This document shows, piece after piece, positions 1 to 10,853 of a DNA stretch of 64,000 bases. This DNA comes from Chionoecetes opilio (taxonomy: Eukaryota; Arthropoda; Malacostraca; Decapoda; Majidae): positions 36,001 through 100,000 of the forward strand of contig JACEEZ010020246.1 of NCBI GenBank assembly GCA_016584305.1, in the 5' to 3' direction. The position numbers and the translations under genes are program-made. Each line of letters begins with the position of its first letter. Position 1 is the stretch's first letter. Below the pieces are notes generated by a model, which was not told the DNA's origin, did no database searches, and saw nothing but the letters and a program-made list of their open reading frames with translations.

Positions 1-1164
1 ATGGGGGCTTACTGGAGTGATCACTGCCCTTGTGTTTGACACAACGGCCAGCAAACAGTGGAGTACATCGGGGAGCTGCCAAGCTCTGGAGCAACAGCTT
101 GACAGGAAGGTGTTCTACCTGGCCTGCAGACACCACATTCTAGAAGTGCTGGTTGGTGCTGTATGGGAGAATCTGTTTGGCAAGGTCAAGAGCCAGAGAA
201 TCCTTGGTTCAAGCACTTCAAGGACGTTTGGACAGATCTTACCACAGACAACCCTACAACCCTGTCCATCAGACAAAAATGGTTGAATAAAAAGAAGAAA
301 GAGTGCAAGGAAATACTACAGGAAATCATGAGGTCGGAGAAGCTCCTAGAGCTGACTACCGTGAGATGGCTGAGCTTACACTGATCGTCCTTGGAGGACA
401 CGCCTCCCCGCGGAATCCACTGGAGTCGTCCTGGAGCCATTCATCAGGCCAGGTGGATGGCCAGAAACCTGTATTCTATGAAGATGTTCATGTTTGCTGA
501 GCAGCTGGAGTACGATGAAGAAACTGTTGTGAAGCTGGAACGCCTCAACCTCTTCCTAGGACTGTTCTATACACCCATGTGGATGTCATCTACACTTGCT
601 GCAGATGCTCCTGCAAATGATCTGCAGTTCATGAAGGACATGATGAAGTTCAAGAGAACAGATCCAGAGATTGCTCAGGCAGTGCTACAAAAACTTGAAA
701 ACCACAAGTGGTACCTGACACAGGAGGTTGTGCCGTTCGCTCTCTTCGGTAGCAGACTCAGTGACAAAGAGAAGCAGGACATTGCTGCCAAGCTGCACGC
801 CACTGAAAAGCCAGATAGCTTCAGACGAGGGAAACCTATGTTCCCTCAGGTTACAGCCAAGACGACTCTGGCTGATCTAGTTGGTCCAGAGAGTCATCTT
901 CTGCTTGACACCCTTGGCATTGAGTATGACTGGCTTCTGCAACCTGTGGCGACATGGCCAAGGAGTGATGACTACAGCAAGGCCCTGGAATATGTCAGCA
1001 ATGTAAAAGTAGTGAATGACATTGCTGAGCGGGGAGTCAAGATGATGACTGATTTCGCAAACATCATTACCACAGATTCTCAGCAAAAACAGTACCTTCT
1101 TCAAACTGTGAAATACAACCGTGAGCGATTTGATAGCTTCAAGAAGCAAACTCTGAAAAAATGA
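1..1164 (+). pseudogene. C-terminal part of a repetitive transposase-like gene (DTTAS/CRHH family)
   Basis: The left edge cuts into a coding region that reads as one protein only across several frames. Bases 17-190 give VFDTTAS, then a Cys-Arg-His-His motif (LACRHHILEV). Bases 163-300 continue in another frame (NPWFKHFKDVW), 303-390 in a third (ADYREMAELTLIVLGG), and 391-1164 in the first again (SRPGAIHQARWMARNLYSMK) down to a stop. I know this protein as a high-copy, unclassified family in arthropod and cnidarian genomes. An Asp followed by C-x2-H matches the RNase H-fold transposases that carry a C/DxxH motif, but the superfamily assignment is inference. At least three frame changes make it a dead copy. 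A second copy on the same strand lies at 60615-64000. Its bases 63651-63995 (RAPGAINNARWMAKVIHLLK) match 391-600 here, so the two copies overlap. Confidence 0.7.
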
Positions 1165-1620
1165 CTGTGAAGGGTCCTTCTGACATAGACAATAGAGTTT
1201 TCTGCCACTTGAAAATAGTTTTTAGAGTCTTTGTCACACATTTTTTGATGTCAAGATTGTAATATTTATGAAATTTATATGAAATTTTCAGAAAATTTTG
1301 CTTTTTTTCTGGATATGATGTGTCTTTTTTTCTTGAATGTTTACTTGGATTGTTTTTTCAGAAATAATATTAAAAATGCTTCAATTTGATACCCAATTTG
1401 TTGTTCTATCCCAATTGTAACAAAAGTCTCAGGTGAAAAAAAGTCTGGCGGAAGGCAAAATTAGGCGCTTTTCTACTGTCGCGGGCTTAATATTTTGAGG
1501 TCCAATGAGGCAAAGGTTCCTGACATTGTAGCTCAAAATGGTTGTAATTTTCGGCTTTTCCAGGTCAAAAAGCATGGGAAACCTTGCAGGGAGGTATAAA
1601 AATAGGAAAAAATTGTTTTC
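1165..1620. other. AT-rich spacer, nothing recognised
   Basis: No coding potential and no clear repeat termini. It lies between the stop of the transposase-like fragment and the first readable codon of the hAT gene. A possible 3' splice site (AACAG) at about 1623-1627 precedes the hAT coding stretch. Confidence 0.5.
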
Positions 1621-1626
1621 TGAACA

Positions 1627-3044
1627 GGTCTAGCTGTTCTTGGAGATGCAAGTGAACGTAAAATTCAACAAATTTCCTTGTTAAACGACACAGTGAAGCG
1701 GAGAATTAATGAAATGTCAGATGACATAAAGGAAAAAGTGATACAGGAGATCAAATCGTCTCCAACTGGTATGTTTGCAATACAGCTGGATGAGTCAACG
1801 GATGTGAGTTCTTGTGCACAGCTACTCGTGTTTGTTAGGTATGTTTTCTTGTGTGATATCAAGGAAGAATATCTGTTATGTACACAGCTTGAGACCACCA
1901 CAACAGCTAAAGATGTAATGGAAAAGCTATCTTCTTTCTTCAAAGCTAACAGGATCCCCTGGGAAAATTGTTGTGGAGTCTGTACAGACGGGGCTCCAGC
2001 GATGCTGGGATCAAAATCAGGGTTCCAGAAGCGTGTCAAGGAAGTAGCTCCGAATGCCAAGGGGGTTCATTGTATGATCCATCGTTTTGCACTGGCGTCG
2101 AAAAACCCTCCCTGATGAACTTTGCAAGATCCTGGAGGCAGTGGTCAAATGCGTCAACTTTGTAAAAGCTGGAGCTCTGAACTCTCGCCTTTTCCAGAAC
2201 CTTTGTAGAGACATGGATTCGGAGTATGAAGCTCTCCTCTTTTACTTCATAGTGCGCTGGCTTTCCAAGGGCAATGTTGTGAATCGAGTGTTTGAACTTC
2301 GGGGGGAGCTTAAATTGTTCCTGGAAATGGAAGGGAAAGATGATCTGTTGAGTCACTTCAATGAGGTTTTGTGGGAGCCACGTCTTGCATATTTAGCAGA
2401 TATATTTGAGCAGCTAAATAGGTTGAATCTGAAGCTACAGGGCAAGGAAAGAAATGTGTTTCACCTGATGGATTGTCTTCGTGGATTTCTTGCCAAGCTC
2501 CAGAATTGGCAAAGGAAAGTCGGTGCCGGGAATGTTTGAAAACCTTTCAGCTGTCCTTGACGAGAATGAAGAAGATAGTCTGCTTGACCCATTACTTAAA
2601 ACTGAAATCACTCAGCATCTGAGATCCTTGGAAAGTGAACTTAATAGGTACTTCCCAGAATTCGAGGAGGAAGAAGGGAAGTTGGTAATGAATCCATTCT
2701 CTGGCACTCTTGATATTACTACCATTCCCAGTGATGTTCAGGACGAGTTCCTTGATCTCAAACATGATTCTGCTGCCAAATATCTCTATGAAGAAAAATC
2801 TCTGAATGTATTCTGGTGTTCAATGCATCAGTCATATCCAAAAGTCAGTGAGATTGCACTTCGACTACTCTTGCCTTTTTCAACTACCTATTTATGTGAG
2901 GCTGATTTCTCCACCCTTCTACAAATCAAGAATAAGAGCCGGAACCGATTGGATGTGGACCCCGACATGAGATGTGCATTGTCAGTGACACAACCTCGGA
3001 TTCGTCAACTGACTGAAAAGAAACAATATCAGCCTTCCCACTGA
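1627..3044 (+). pseudogene. hAT transposase-derived gene, ZBED5/SCAND3-like, frameshifted
   Basis: Three consecutive stretches in different frames make one protein: about 1627-2115, 2087-2539 and 2481-3044. The first holds the hAT signature around the first catalytic Asp (FAIQLDESTDVSSCAQL) and a second motif (CTDGAPAMLGS) followed by CMIHRFAL, the C/DxxH region. The last holds the hAT C-terminal dimerisation region (LLLPFSTTYLCEADFSTL and KSRNRLDV), ending in a TGA stop at 3042. This layout matches vertebrate and invertebrate ZBED5/SCAN-domain-3/FAM200-like proteins, which are domesticated or mobile hAT (Charlie-type) sequences. The N-terminal BED finger is absent; the coding trace begins just after a possible splice acceptor near 1626. 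Two frameshifts, near 2100 and 2500, make it inactive as it stands. Confidence 0.85.
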
Positions 3045-3320
3045 TGTGTGATAAAATATGCAGAGATTAATTAAACTTTTTCCCAATCAGATTCAAATTT
3101 GCTAGTGTCCGCTAGTCTTTTGTAGGCAAGTGATGTAAGTTAAGCATATCACAGAAATCTATCAAATATAAGATAATTATGACTGTAAACTTTGTAATAA
3201 AGCAAGGGTTCTCTTCATCAACATTTTTTTTTTTTTTTTACCTTTTTTGGCGGGGTGGGATTTGGGAGAAAAATGAAGGGGAGCCACACGAATGTTGAGA
3301 ATTGATGAAGGGGGGAATGG

Positions 3321-3344
3321 AGTGAAAAAGGTTGAGAACCACTG
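3321..3344 (+). repeat. hAT-type terminal inverted repeat (right end)
   Basis: The sequence AAAAAGGTTGAGAACCACTG is the reverse complement of the classic hAT/Charlie TIR CAGTGGTTCTCAACC. It lies 280 bp downstream of the hAT coding remnant and could be its right end. The matching left end was not found in the window. Confidence 0.6.
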
Positions 3345-4065
3345 AGCTAGGGCGAGCAGGGGTCTTGCCAGGGTGAGGGGCAGGAGTAGGAGCGGCGGTG
3401 ACGTCAGGAGAGAGGCGGTGTGAAGCAACAAATTGTCTTGTCTTGCGAGGATGGTTCGATGCATGCTTCACTGATTTATCACTGGGCGATAGTTCCCCTC
3501 CTGACGAAACGCGAGGACAGTGGAACTTGGCCATGCCGTTAGAGTGGGGCATGACTCAGAAAATAACGCAGAAAGAGAGGGCAGAAAAAGCTTAAAAAAA
3601 ACTAACAAAAACAGACTGCCACAAAGGCAGAAGCACAGCTACCTGACGGGGGATGGTAAACTCGTCCAGCAACTATCCTGCAGCGTCAGAGGGGCTAAAC
3701 TGGCCGCCGTCTAAACGGCGTCGTACCCAGCCCTGACGCTGCCCCTCTCGGGACTAACCCAGACCTAATAAGAGTCGCTGCGGCCCCTCTCCACAGACCT
3801 TTCCAGTACCCCTCTAAGGGGCCCCCTCGTGTAATGGGCCTACGCACCCAACCTTCAGGGTTCACCTTGGGGTCTGTGAAGCTACTCTAACAAGGGCAGA
3901 GGTGCTGGCAGAAACTCGTGTAACACCAGCAGCAAAACTTTCCACAGGTGGGAATGTTTACTGGATAGCGAGGTGAACAACGAGCGAGCCTGCCCTCCCA
4001 CCGACGGCTCGGGGAAGACTGAAGGTTTGGTAGCGCGGCGCGCGTAGTGTTCCCTACTCATTTAA
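3345..4065. other. Unassigned, locally GC-rich spacer
   Basis: About 700 bp without a recognisable gene. It has a short imperfect inverted repeat (CAGCGTCAGAGGGGC near 3681 against CCTGACGCTG and CCCCTCTC near 3731-3750). Open frames are short and match nothing I know. Confidence 0.4.
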
Positions 4066-4345
4066 ACATAAGAATATAAGTAAGTAAGGAAGCTACAAGA
4101 GGCCGTGAGAACTACACGAGGTAGTACCTGTTACTTAACACTACCTACATCCACCTCTCTTCCCCATCCATGAATTTATCCAGACTCCTTTTAAAGACCT
4201 CAATAGACTCCGCATTGACCACCTGACGACTTGTCCACTCCAATCATTCACCACCCTATTTGTGAACCAGTTTCTCCCATTTTCCTTTCCTTCCTTTCTG
4301 TTAAACTCATATTTGGTCCAAATATCTCTACAGAAACCATGAAAA
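4066..4345 (-). mobile_element. 3' end of a CR1-like LINE (C-terminus plus 3' UTR)
   Basis: Read on the minus strand it gives NWFTNRVVNDW and, after a frameshift, ESIEVFKRSLDKFMDGEERW before a stop. This is the usual C-terminus of a non-LTR retrotransposon ORF2. The same 3' block (AGGAAGCTNCAAGAGGCCGTGAG) recurs at 52700-53000. Shorter plus-strand pieces of it (AACTGGTTCACAAATAGGG) sit inside MITEs at about 12131, 15488 and 61543. Confidence 0.7.
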
Positions 4346-4949
4346 GTCCCTAACGTGTTCTTACGTACAATGGCAATATCCCCGCGCCTGTCCCTGCACG
4401 AAATTTAAAAAATGTTAAAACAAGAAATGCACATAACACGTTTTTTATAAAGTGCAACATTAGGGACCAGATTAATGATGATCAGAAAATGTATATTATA
4501 TAACGAGTTAAACATTGACCTTGCCTAATATTCTTCACTTACTAGTACCATGTGAATATACTATACAGTGAAGGAAATGGTAATAATGGTGTACCCACTG
4601 TTCATCATTGTACAATATTGTAGTATGAAGGAAATGGCGAAATGGTGTACAACCTGCTCATCATTATACAATATTGTATTATAATTGCACGGAGACAATT
4701 AAGGTGGTTCCAGGAACCTGAAGTTGCTACATGAACACGCTAAGTGACTTAACTTCAGCCCTTTAGATCTGAAGCGTTGTTTTCTTGGGGGAGACTTTTC
4801 TTCTTTTGAGAGTTCGCCTCTTTTCTTTCTAGATTTTTTAGATTTCCTTGCACCAGTCTTTTCCATTGTCTAATATTTTCTGAAGTCAAACTACGGAGGT
4901 AGAGGGATTGATCCCCACAAACGATTAAAACAGCTGATGTTATGATGTG
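4346..4949. other. AT-rich spacer with a partial local duplication
   Basis: No gene seen. A stretch of about 60 bp is repeated (GAAGGAAATGGTAATAATGG at 4571 and GAAGGAAATGGCGAAATGG at 4626, each followed by CATCATT.TACAATATTGTA). Confidence 0.45.
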
Positions 4950-4952
4950 TAA

Positions 4953-7536
4953 GGCCGTGTCACACGAGCAAAACTTTCCGGCATTCCCGTTTCTGTAGTA
5001 AAAACACACGCAGCCTATTAAATATCTGTTTTTATCAACATCTTCCGTCATTACTCCTCATCAACAACTCGAAACTTAACTATATATCTAAATCATACGT
5101 AAGAAATATCTAAATAACACGCATGTACCATATCATGCACGTGTCTTGTATATATAGTTAAAAACTTATTTATTTATCCTACCCTACTCTACCAAACACT
5201 TTATTTTCCTCCACTCATCTTTATTTTTCTCCTCTCATGTACACCATATTACTAATACTATACAAAATCATACCGCTATATTCCCTATATACAGCACTTA
5301 TTTTCCCATATGACATAGAGATGCTACAGCATCTCTTGACCACCCAAGATTGGTCATTTCTCTTTATTTCACTGAAATTTGTAGTTCGTACAAGTCTTGC
5401 GTGGCGTCGGCTGCTCCAAGATGTCAACAAAGATGCCGGTGTCGTGTGGGCAAGTGTCTGTTTATGAGGGAATGTCTGTTTACATAACAAAGGCAAAGAA
5501 AACGGGAGTTGAGGGGAATAATTACTAATTTTGACAGGATTTTCTTGCAAATAACCTCATTGTGATTCCCACACAAAGCTACTATAATTAAAGTAAACCT
5601 AAACCTAACCTAACTTAACGTTTTTCTAACCTTACCTAACCTAGCGGTCTGCCGAAAAGGGAGAGCGCGTGGAGAATATGCCGCCTGGACATGCCTTTGT
5701 TGATCAAGTCAAAATGAGTAATTACTCCCCTCAACTCCCGTTTGCTTTGCCTTTGTTTAGTAAACAGACATTCCCTCATAAACAGACACTTGCCCACACG
5801 ACACCTGGGGTGAGTTTGAGAGGAAGAATTTGAGTGGTGCGAGCCGCTCAAACTCTCTCTCAAACGCCTGTGCGCGACTCGGGTGGGCCGTACGAGTTGC
5901 CACCGAGCGCCCAAGCCAAAACCTTGGGCGCTCTGCGAGGTGTGACGTCATGACAACAACAATGGCCGCCCAAACAAAGACGAATTTGAGACAAATTTAT
6001 GCTATTCCTGTCAATTACAGTCGAAAGACTACAATGTTATCCCGCAGCATTCATTGACATGCACTGCTAAGTACTGTACTGGAGCCTACTTATAATGAAT
6101 AATGAAAATACAGTAAATTGGAGTGATAATTTACGATATTATAGTGGTCCAATGAACAGAAGAGGGAGATAAATTTATTAAAGTTCACATTATATCCCCT
6201 TATATAAGCATTAGGTATTTCCTAGTATTTTTTTAATATATATGCAGTTCAAACCAATACAAGATCGGTGGTTTTAGATATCCTGAACGTTTAATTATCA
6301 TCATAAAGAGTATTTCTAACCCCTACAATAGCCGGCAGGGTATATGTGCACTGGTGCAGTTTAAACCAATACACGATTAAACCAATACACGGTTAAGTAT
6401 CCTGCACGTTTCGTTCTCATCGCTAAGGAGTATTTATGACCCATACAAAAAATAACACAAGGTGGTCTGGGGGAGTGAGGTAAGGTTGCGTAATCAATGC
6501 CCAGGTTAGGTTTGTTAATTAGTGGGGGGTTCTGGGGGAGAACAGCTCCCCCAGTTATGCCAGGAGAAAATTGGTTGAAACTGCACATTTACCGTCGGCA
6601 GGAATAAAGGTATTATTTTACGATGGCACCAAACTTCCCTACACAATTGGGAGCATGGTTTTTTTTTACCTTATTGTATTCTAAGAGACATTTTCTCTGA
6701 GCTTTCCGTCGCAAATCAATAGTTTCGGAGATATAGAACATTTTAGATGGGGGGAGGAATATGTCTCCTTGTTTACAAAATGCCTCCCTCTTCCTCTTCT
6801 TGTGACCTGCATCGCTTTTGTTTGGTATTTTATTAAACTTTTTATTATTGGACCCAGATAGGAGGTTAAAGGTTAGGTAAGGTAAGGTTAGGTTAGGGGT
6901 GTATACCCACTACAGATACCTGACTACATCACTACAGATACATAATTGTATGTGCCACTAAAGATGCATGCACAGTAGTTTATATTAAGTACCTGTCTTC
7001 AGTGGCACATACAAGTCTATAGTGATGCTATAATTAGTAATATTTAGCGCCTGGCGACAAAAGTGCAGTGGCGACTATAGTGTTATTGACGGTAGTTGGT
7101 TGACGGTGCCCGAGATTCCTAGCATTTCACCTCTCTCAGCGACAATTACCATTACAACAATAATCAAATAGTCGTCAGGTAGCTACAGCGTACGCCATTA
7201 CACTTCCGTACTGTGCGTGGGCAGATAGAGGGCAGTAGAGGAAAATGGTGAGGTCAAAAGCCCACAGTCTGAGCTGTGGCGTCGTCGTTTCCATGGTAAC
7301 GGCGGGGATTTGTTTACATACCATTGCGAGGCGCCCAAAAGCGTTTGATAGAGGGGTACAGAAACCTGAACGGCGCAAGCCGCTCAAATTCTTCTTCTCA
7401 AACGCAGCCCTGTACTGGTGGCAAGAGAACGAACATGCGCGACTCCGCGTTTGCTACCAAAAGTTGCCGGTATCAGGCGTCAAATGGTAGCAAAAATACC
7501 AAAAGATGCCGGAAAAGTGTCCGTGTGACATGGCCT
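4953..7536. mobile_element. Candidate Harbinger-family non-autonomous element with nested repeats
   Basis: Left end GGCCGTGTCACACGAGCAAA follows TAA at 4950-4952. The right end, read in reverse complement, is AGGCCATGTCACACGGAC, and the element is followed by TAA at 7537-7539. The termini match the MITE family at 11945, 15305 and 61357, so a 2.6-kb element with a 3-bp TSD is plausible. The interior is a patchwork: an inverted repeat at 5439-5805, two related blocks sharing GCCGCTCAAA (about 5845 and 7378) and short CCTAA tracts. Two neighbouring insertions that each kept one end would look similar. No coding region was recognised. Confidence 0.45.
5439..5805. repeat. Inverted repeat, about 97-bp arms
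   Basis: Arm 5439-5535 (GTGTCGTGTGGGCAAGTGTC through AATTTTGAC) is mirrored at 5708-5805 (GTCAAAATGAGTAATTACTC through CACACGACACC). The spacer is about 170 bp and holds CCTAACCTAACC runs. Arm identity looks high, with a few mismatches. It is probably a foldback MITE. Confidence 0.75.
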
Positions 7537-7862
7537 TAAGCTGATCTATCCCTAAATACGGGTAAATAAATATGGCTCCATAAAAACGCGTCTGAGATAC
7601 GTGCTTCAGCAGGTTTTATTTATTTTTCATCGAAGAAAAAGAAAAAGTGGAGAGACTTTATCATTGTATAAAGTAAACAATTTTGTTTTATTTTTATTTA
7701 TTTGTTGATTTTTTTGCTAATTTTCATATTATAATTGTTGGTGATCGTCAAAAATCCCTACGTTCTTAAGAATTTTGCCTGGGCGTCCCAACGTCCCTAC
7801 GCCCTTAAAACATTGTCAAAGGTCCCAACGTTTAGAGACATGTCCCTACGGTTGGCAACACT

Positions 7863-8573
7863 GCCCTTCACGACCAGACCTTTCCTTTGTTATAAAAAAT
7901 CGTATGTTGTTAGTCGTAAAATTAGGAAAAGAAATTGAATATACCAAATGAGTTAGAGGACAAGGATACTAAACAGGTCATATCTATAAAACATTGCTTA
8001 TTTTCACTAAAAAGCGTCTAATGGTACCGAAATTACAATACTAGGAAATAGACGTCCACACTAAAGATGTGGAACGTACGTGTCCAAGCTCGCACAGGCT
8101 AAAGTCAACTTTTTAAATACCCTCACCTTAAAATACTTCTATTACAAGCCAATATACATTCTAGACCTTGCCCCCATTCGTTGAGTAAACCTTTTACAAG
8201 CCTATATGCACTCTAGACCTTGCCCCCATTCGTGGAGTAAACAGTTTACAAGCCTATATGCACGCTAGACCTTGCCCCATTCGTGGAGTAAACCTTTTAC
8301 AAGCCTATATGCAATCTAGACCTTGCCCCTATTCGCAGAGTAAACCTTTTACAAGCCAATATGCACTCTAGACCTTGCCCCCATTCGTGGAGTAAACATT
8401 TTACAAGCCAATATGCACTCTAGACCTTGCCCCCATTCGTGGAGTAAACATTTTACAAGCCTATATGACAGATTCACTTATCTATTCAGTACCAAAGAAT
8501 GAATTCGGCTGAAATAGGTGTCCAAGCGAGCGAAGCGACGCTTGGACAATAAATTACGTTGGGCCTGAAGGGG
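7863..8573. mobile_element. TTAA-type MITE expanded by an internal minisatellite
   Basis: The left part (7863-8060: CCCTTCACGACC, GTTGTTAGTCGTAAAATTA, ACTAAACAGGTCATA) and the right end (AAATTACGTTGGGCCTGAAG before TTAA at 8574) match both ends of the 204-bp element at 50832-51035. Between them lie about 500 bp not found in the short copy, mostly a 52-bp tandem repeat. The left TTAA is not preserved. Confidence 0.7.
8142..8468 (+). repeat. 52-bp minisatellite, about 6.3 units
   Basis: Units begin TTACAAGCC at 8142, 8194, 8246, 8297, 8349, 8401 and 8453 (the last partial). Each full unit contains CTAGACCTTGCCCC and GAGTAAAC. Units differ by single-base changes and one 1-bp deletion. Confidence 0.9.
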
Positions 8574-8909
8574 TTAAGTTGTAGAAATGCCCCACGCTAG
8601 ATTTGCCCCCAGCATTACTCTCTAGCATCACTCAACACGAAAATCGAGTACCAGCAGCGTAATGCGCATCACGCTGCGCATCGTAAAGCCTAGTGTGGAC
8701 GGGCCTTTAGAAGGCCGCAGGTTGCATAGGCTTGCTGTAGATGTGCGCAGTAAAGAACTGCACATTATATGTTCTTGGATTCATCCAGGATTGGATTCTT
8801 TGGATTCAGATACAACGGCATGAGAGGCGAGCCCCTGTATATACTATGGATACTGAATTATGCGTTATATTTAATCTATATATAATGAATAGTACATACA
8901 ATGGTTTAT
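8574..8909. other. Spacer with one solo MITE end
   Basis: No gene seen. AGTGTGGACGGGCCTTTA near 8691-8708 resembles the right TIR of the MITE at 41382-42052. The rest is unassigned. Confidence 0.4.
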
Positions 8910-9153
8910 GGAACTGTCGCCGATGGGAATTCTCCCCGAAACACCAACTTAGAACTCTCGCCGACGTGGAAATGTTAACCTAACCTGGACATTGGCACCT
9001 AACTTAACCTAACTGATCAAGCTAACTGTAGTATTTCATCCCTGAATGCAAAAACGCGGGTAAAACTTGATTAAATGTATATATTGGGTCCTGTAATATC
9101 AAGAATTGAAACACTCGACGACGGCGGCGAGAATTCCTATCGGCGACAGTTCC
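8910..9153. mobile_element. 244-bp MITE with 25-bp TIRs
   Basis: GGAACTGTCGCCGATGGGAA at 8910 is mirrored by TTCCTATCGGCGACAGTTCC ending at 9153. Related half-copies appear near 22980-23070 and at about 31290-31325 (CGGCGAGAATTCAAATCGGC). The interior is non-coding and carries short CCTAACC runs. Confidence 0.75.
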
Positions 9154-9928
9154 AGGTACCCTTAAAATATGAGTATTTTTATGATTTTTTATTTCTTTTT
9201 TTCTACAAATAAAAACTGTCAGGGTTGTGTTCTATTCTGCGTTTGCACACATTATTGTGTTATATTTTGAAGGTACTTTTAATCTTATATTATACTTTCA
9301 AATCTTATTTTTTTACTATGAATGATCACATGTGTTTTCAATATTATTTGCCTTTGCTATGTAATATCTGAGGAGCTAAGAGGGAACACCGGGTACGCGC
9401 CACCCCAGCCACACACGGAGTAACGCATACCATTGTATTCCCCAAAGCCTATACTACCAGTACAATAAGGGTATAGGTAAACAATAAGTTCTCAATGAGG
9501 TTACAAATCACGTTATATAGAGGGTAGTTGACCGAGCGCACTGCTACTGATGGCCTACTACTCCCTAGCATGGCCATTATGTCCCTTTGTGCTAAATAAC
9601 CCGTCAGTAAACCGTTATAGTTTTGCAGTCTTCACCTAAGCCCTGATCCTTGGAAACCAACACTAGGTCCGGTTTTCACACTGGAGTGAAGTCGATTTGA
9701 CCACAGTAATCATGTTAAAACGCGCACTTATTGTCAGCTGCCTGCGTGTGATGCCCAGAGTGAGAGGAAAAACCAGGCGAGTGCCTCACAGCAGCAGGTG
9801 ACTGTCTCTGGCTACTCAAGTCACGCTATTTTACGCGTCGAGGATTACAGTGATTGTGTTTTATGATGGTTCTGCGGGAAAGTACATGCCTTTAACTACC
9901 TCCTAACAAATGTTTGAGTTAATACGTT
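9154..9928. other. AT-rich spacer, nothing recognised
   Basis: No coding potential, tRNA fold or clear repeat termini seen. Confidence 0.5.
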
Positions 9929-9932
9929 TTAA

Positions 9933-10853
9933 AGTAATCGTCCAGACCATTTCATCATTCCTGATTTAATGCAGTAAAAATATAGCCATGATCGAGTATA
10001 TCAACAATATGTTGTCACATTTTGCATCCAGTCACCCGTTTTTAAATGATCCGCATTCAAAATCTGTAAATTCCCCGTGCTCTCAAAACACAACTGTTTA
10101 TCAGCAGACGACGCACCATGGGTCGGCGACGTCACAACAGGGAGCCTCCCAGCACCGCCTGATACATATGCGCAGAGACTCTTGAGAAAAATGTAGTAGG
10201 CTACTTGGGGAATTTTGGGTGTTTCTGATATATTTTTTGTGCGATGTGGCATGTACTTGCATCCTGTGTGGGTGCAGCGTGGGGGCTGTGCCTTTACCGA
10301 GAGCTTAACACCCATTTGCAAACTGTGGGGCGACGATATATGTGTGCAGATGTGTGCAGCGGCGGCAAGCGGCGGGGAGCGGCGGGTAGTAGCAAGGCCA
10401 CCGAGATGAGAGGGCTGCAGTACCCTGGCTACTACCAGCCGCTCCCCGTCGCTCCAAAGGTCTGCACACATATATCGTCGCCGTGTGGGTTGTGAATGGG
10501 TGCTAAGCTCTCGGGAATGGCACGGCTTTCTTGCCGTGCCCATGCAGGATGCAAGTATGTGCCGTGTCGCACAAAAAATATACCAGAAGCACCCAAAATT
10601 CCCCAAGTACTACATTTTTCTCAGTCTCCGTGTGTCTGTGTCGGGCGGGGCTGGGAGGCTTACCTCTTGTGTCGTCGCCAGCAAGTTTCGCGCCACGGCT
10701 GGAATGTGGCTGTTGTTTTTCCCGCGCTTTTTACAAAAAAGTCATGTTTTTAGGGAAATAAGGCGTGAAAATGAATAATGTTTTGTGGATTAGGTATTTT
10801 GAATGAACATTCAACATAATTATGCAAAGAAAAAATGGGTCTGGACGATTACT
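9933..10853. mobile_element. 921-bp foldback element flanked by TTAA
   Basis: AGTAATCGTCCAGACCATTT follows TTAA at 9929-9932. The other end is its reverse complement (GGTCTGGACGATTACT) followed by TTAA at 10854-10857. Inside are two arms of about 190-200 bp, 10178-10376 and 10436-10628. They are mirror images, with GGGGAATTTTGGGTG against CACCCAAAATTCCCC and GGGCGACGATATATGTG against CACATATATCGTCGCC. The TTAA flanks suggest piggyBac- or Kolobok-type mobilisation. The long open frames here are mirror artefacts of the palindrome. Confidence 0.8.

Noticed and set aside
5830..6057. A small gene near ATGGCCGCCC
   Set aside because: It overlaps repeats shared with 7240-7450 and has no recognisable protein.
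10001..10606. A 201-codon minus-strand open frame
   Set aside because: It runs through both arms of the foldback element at 9933-10853; open frames on both strands there follow from the palindrome and GC content, with no domain.
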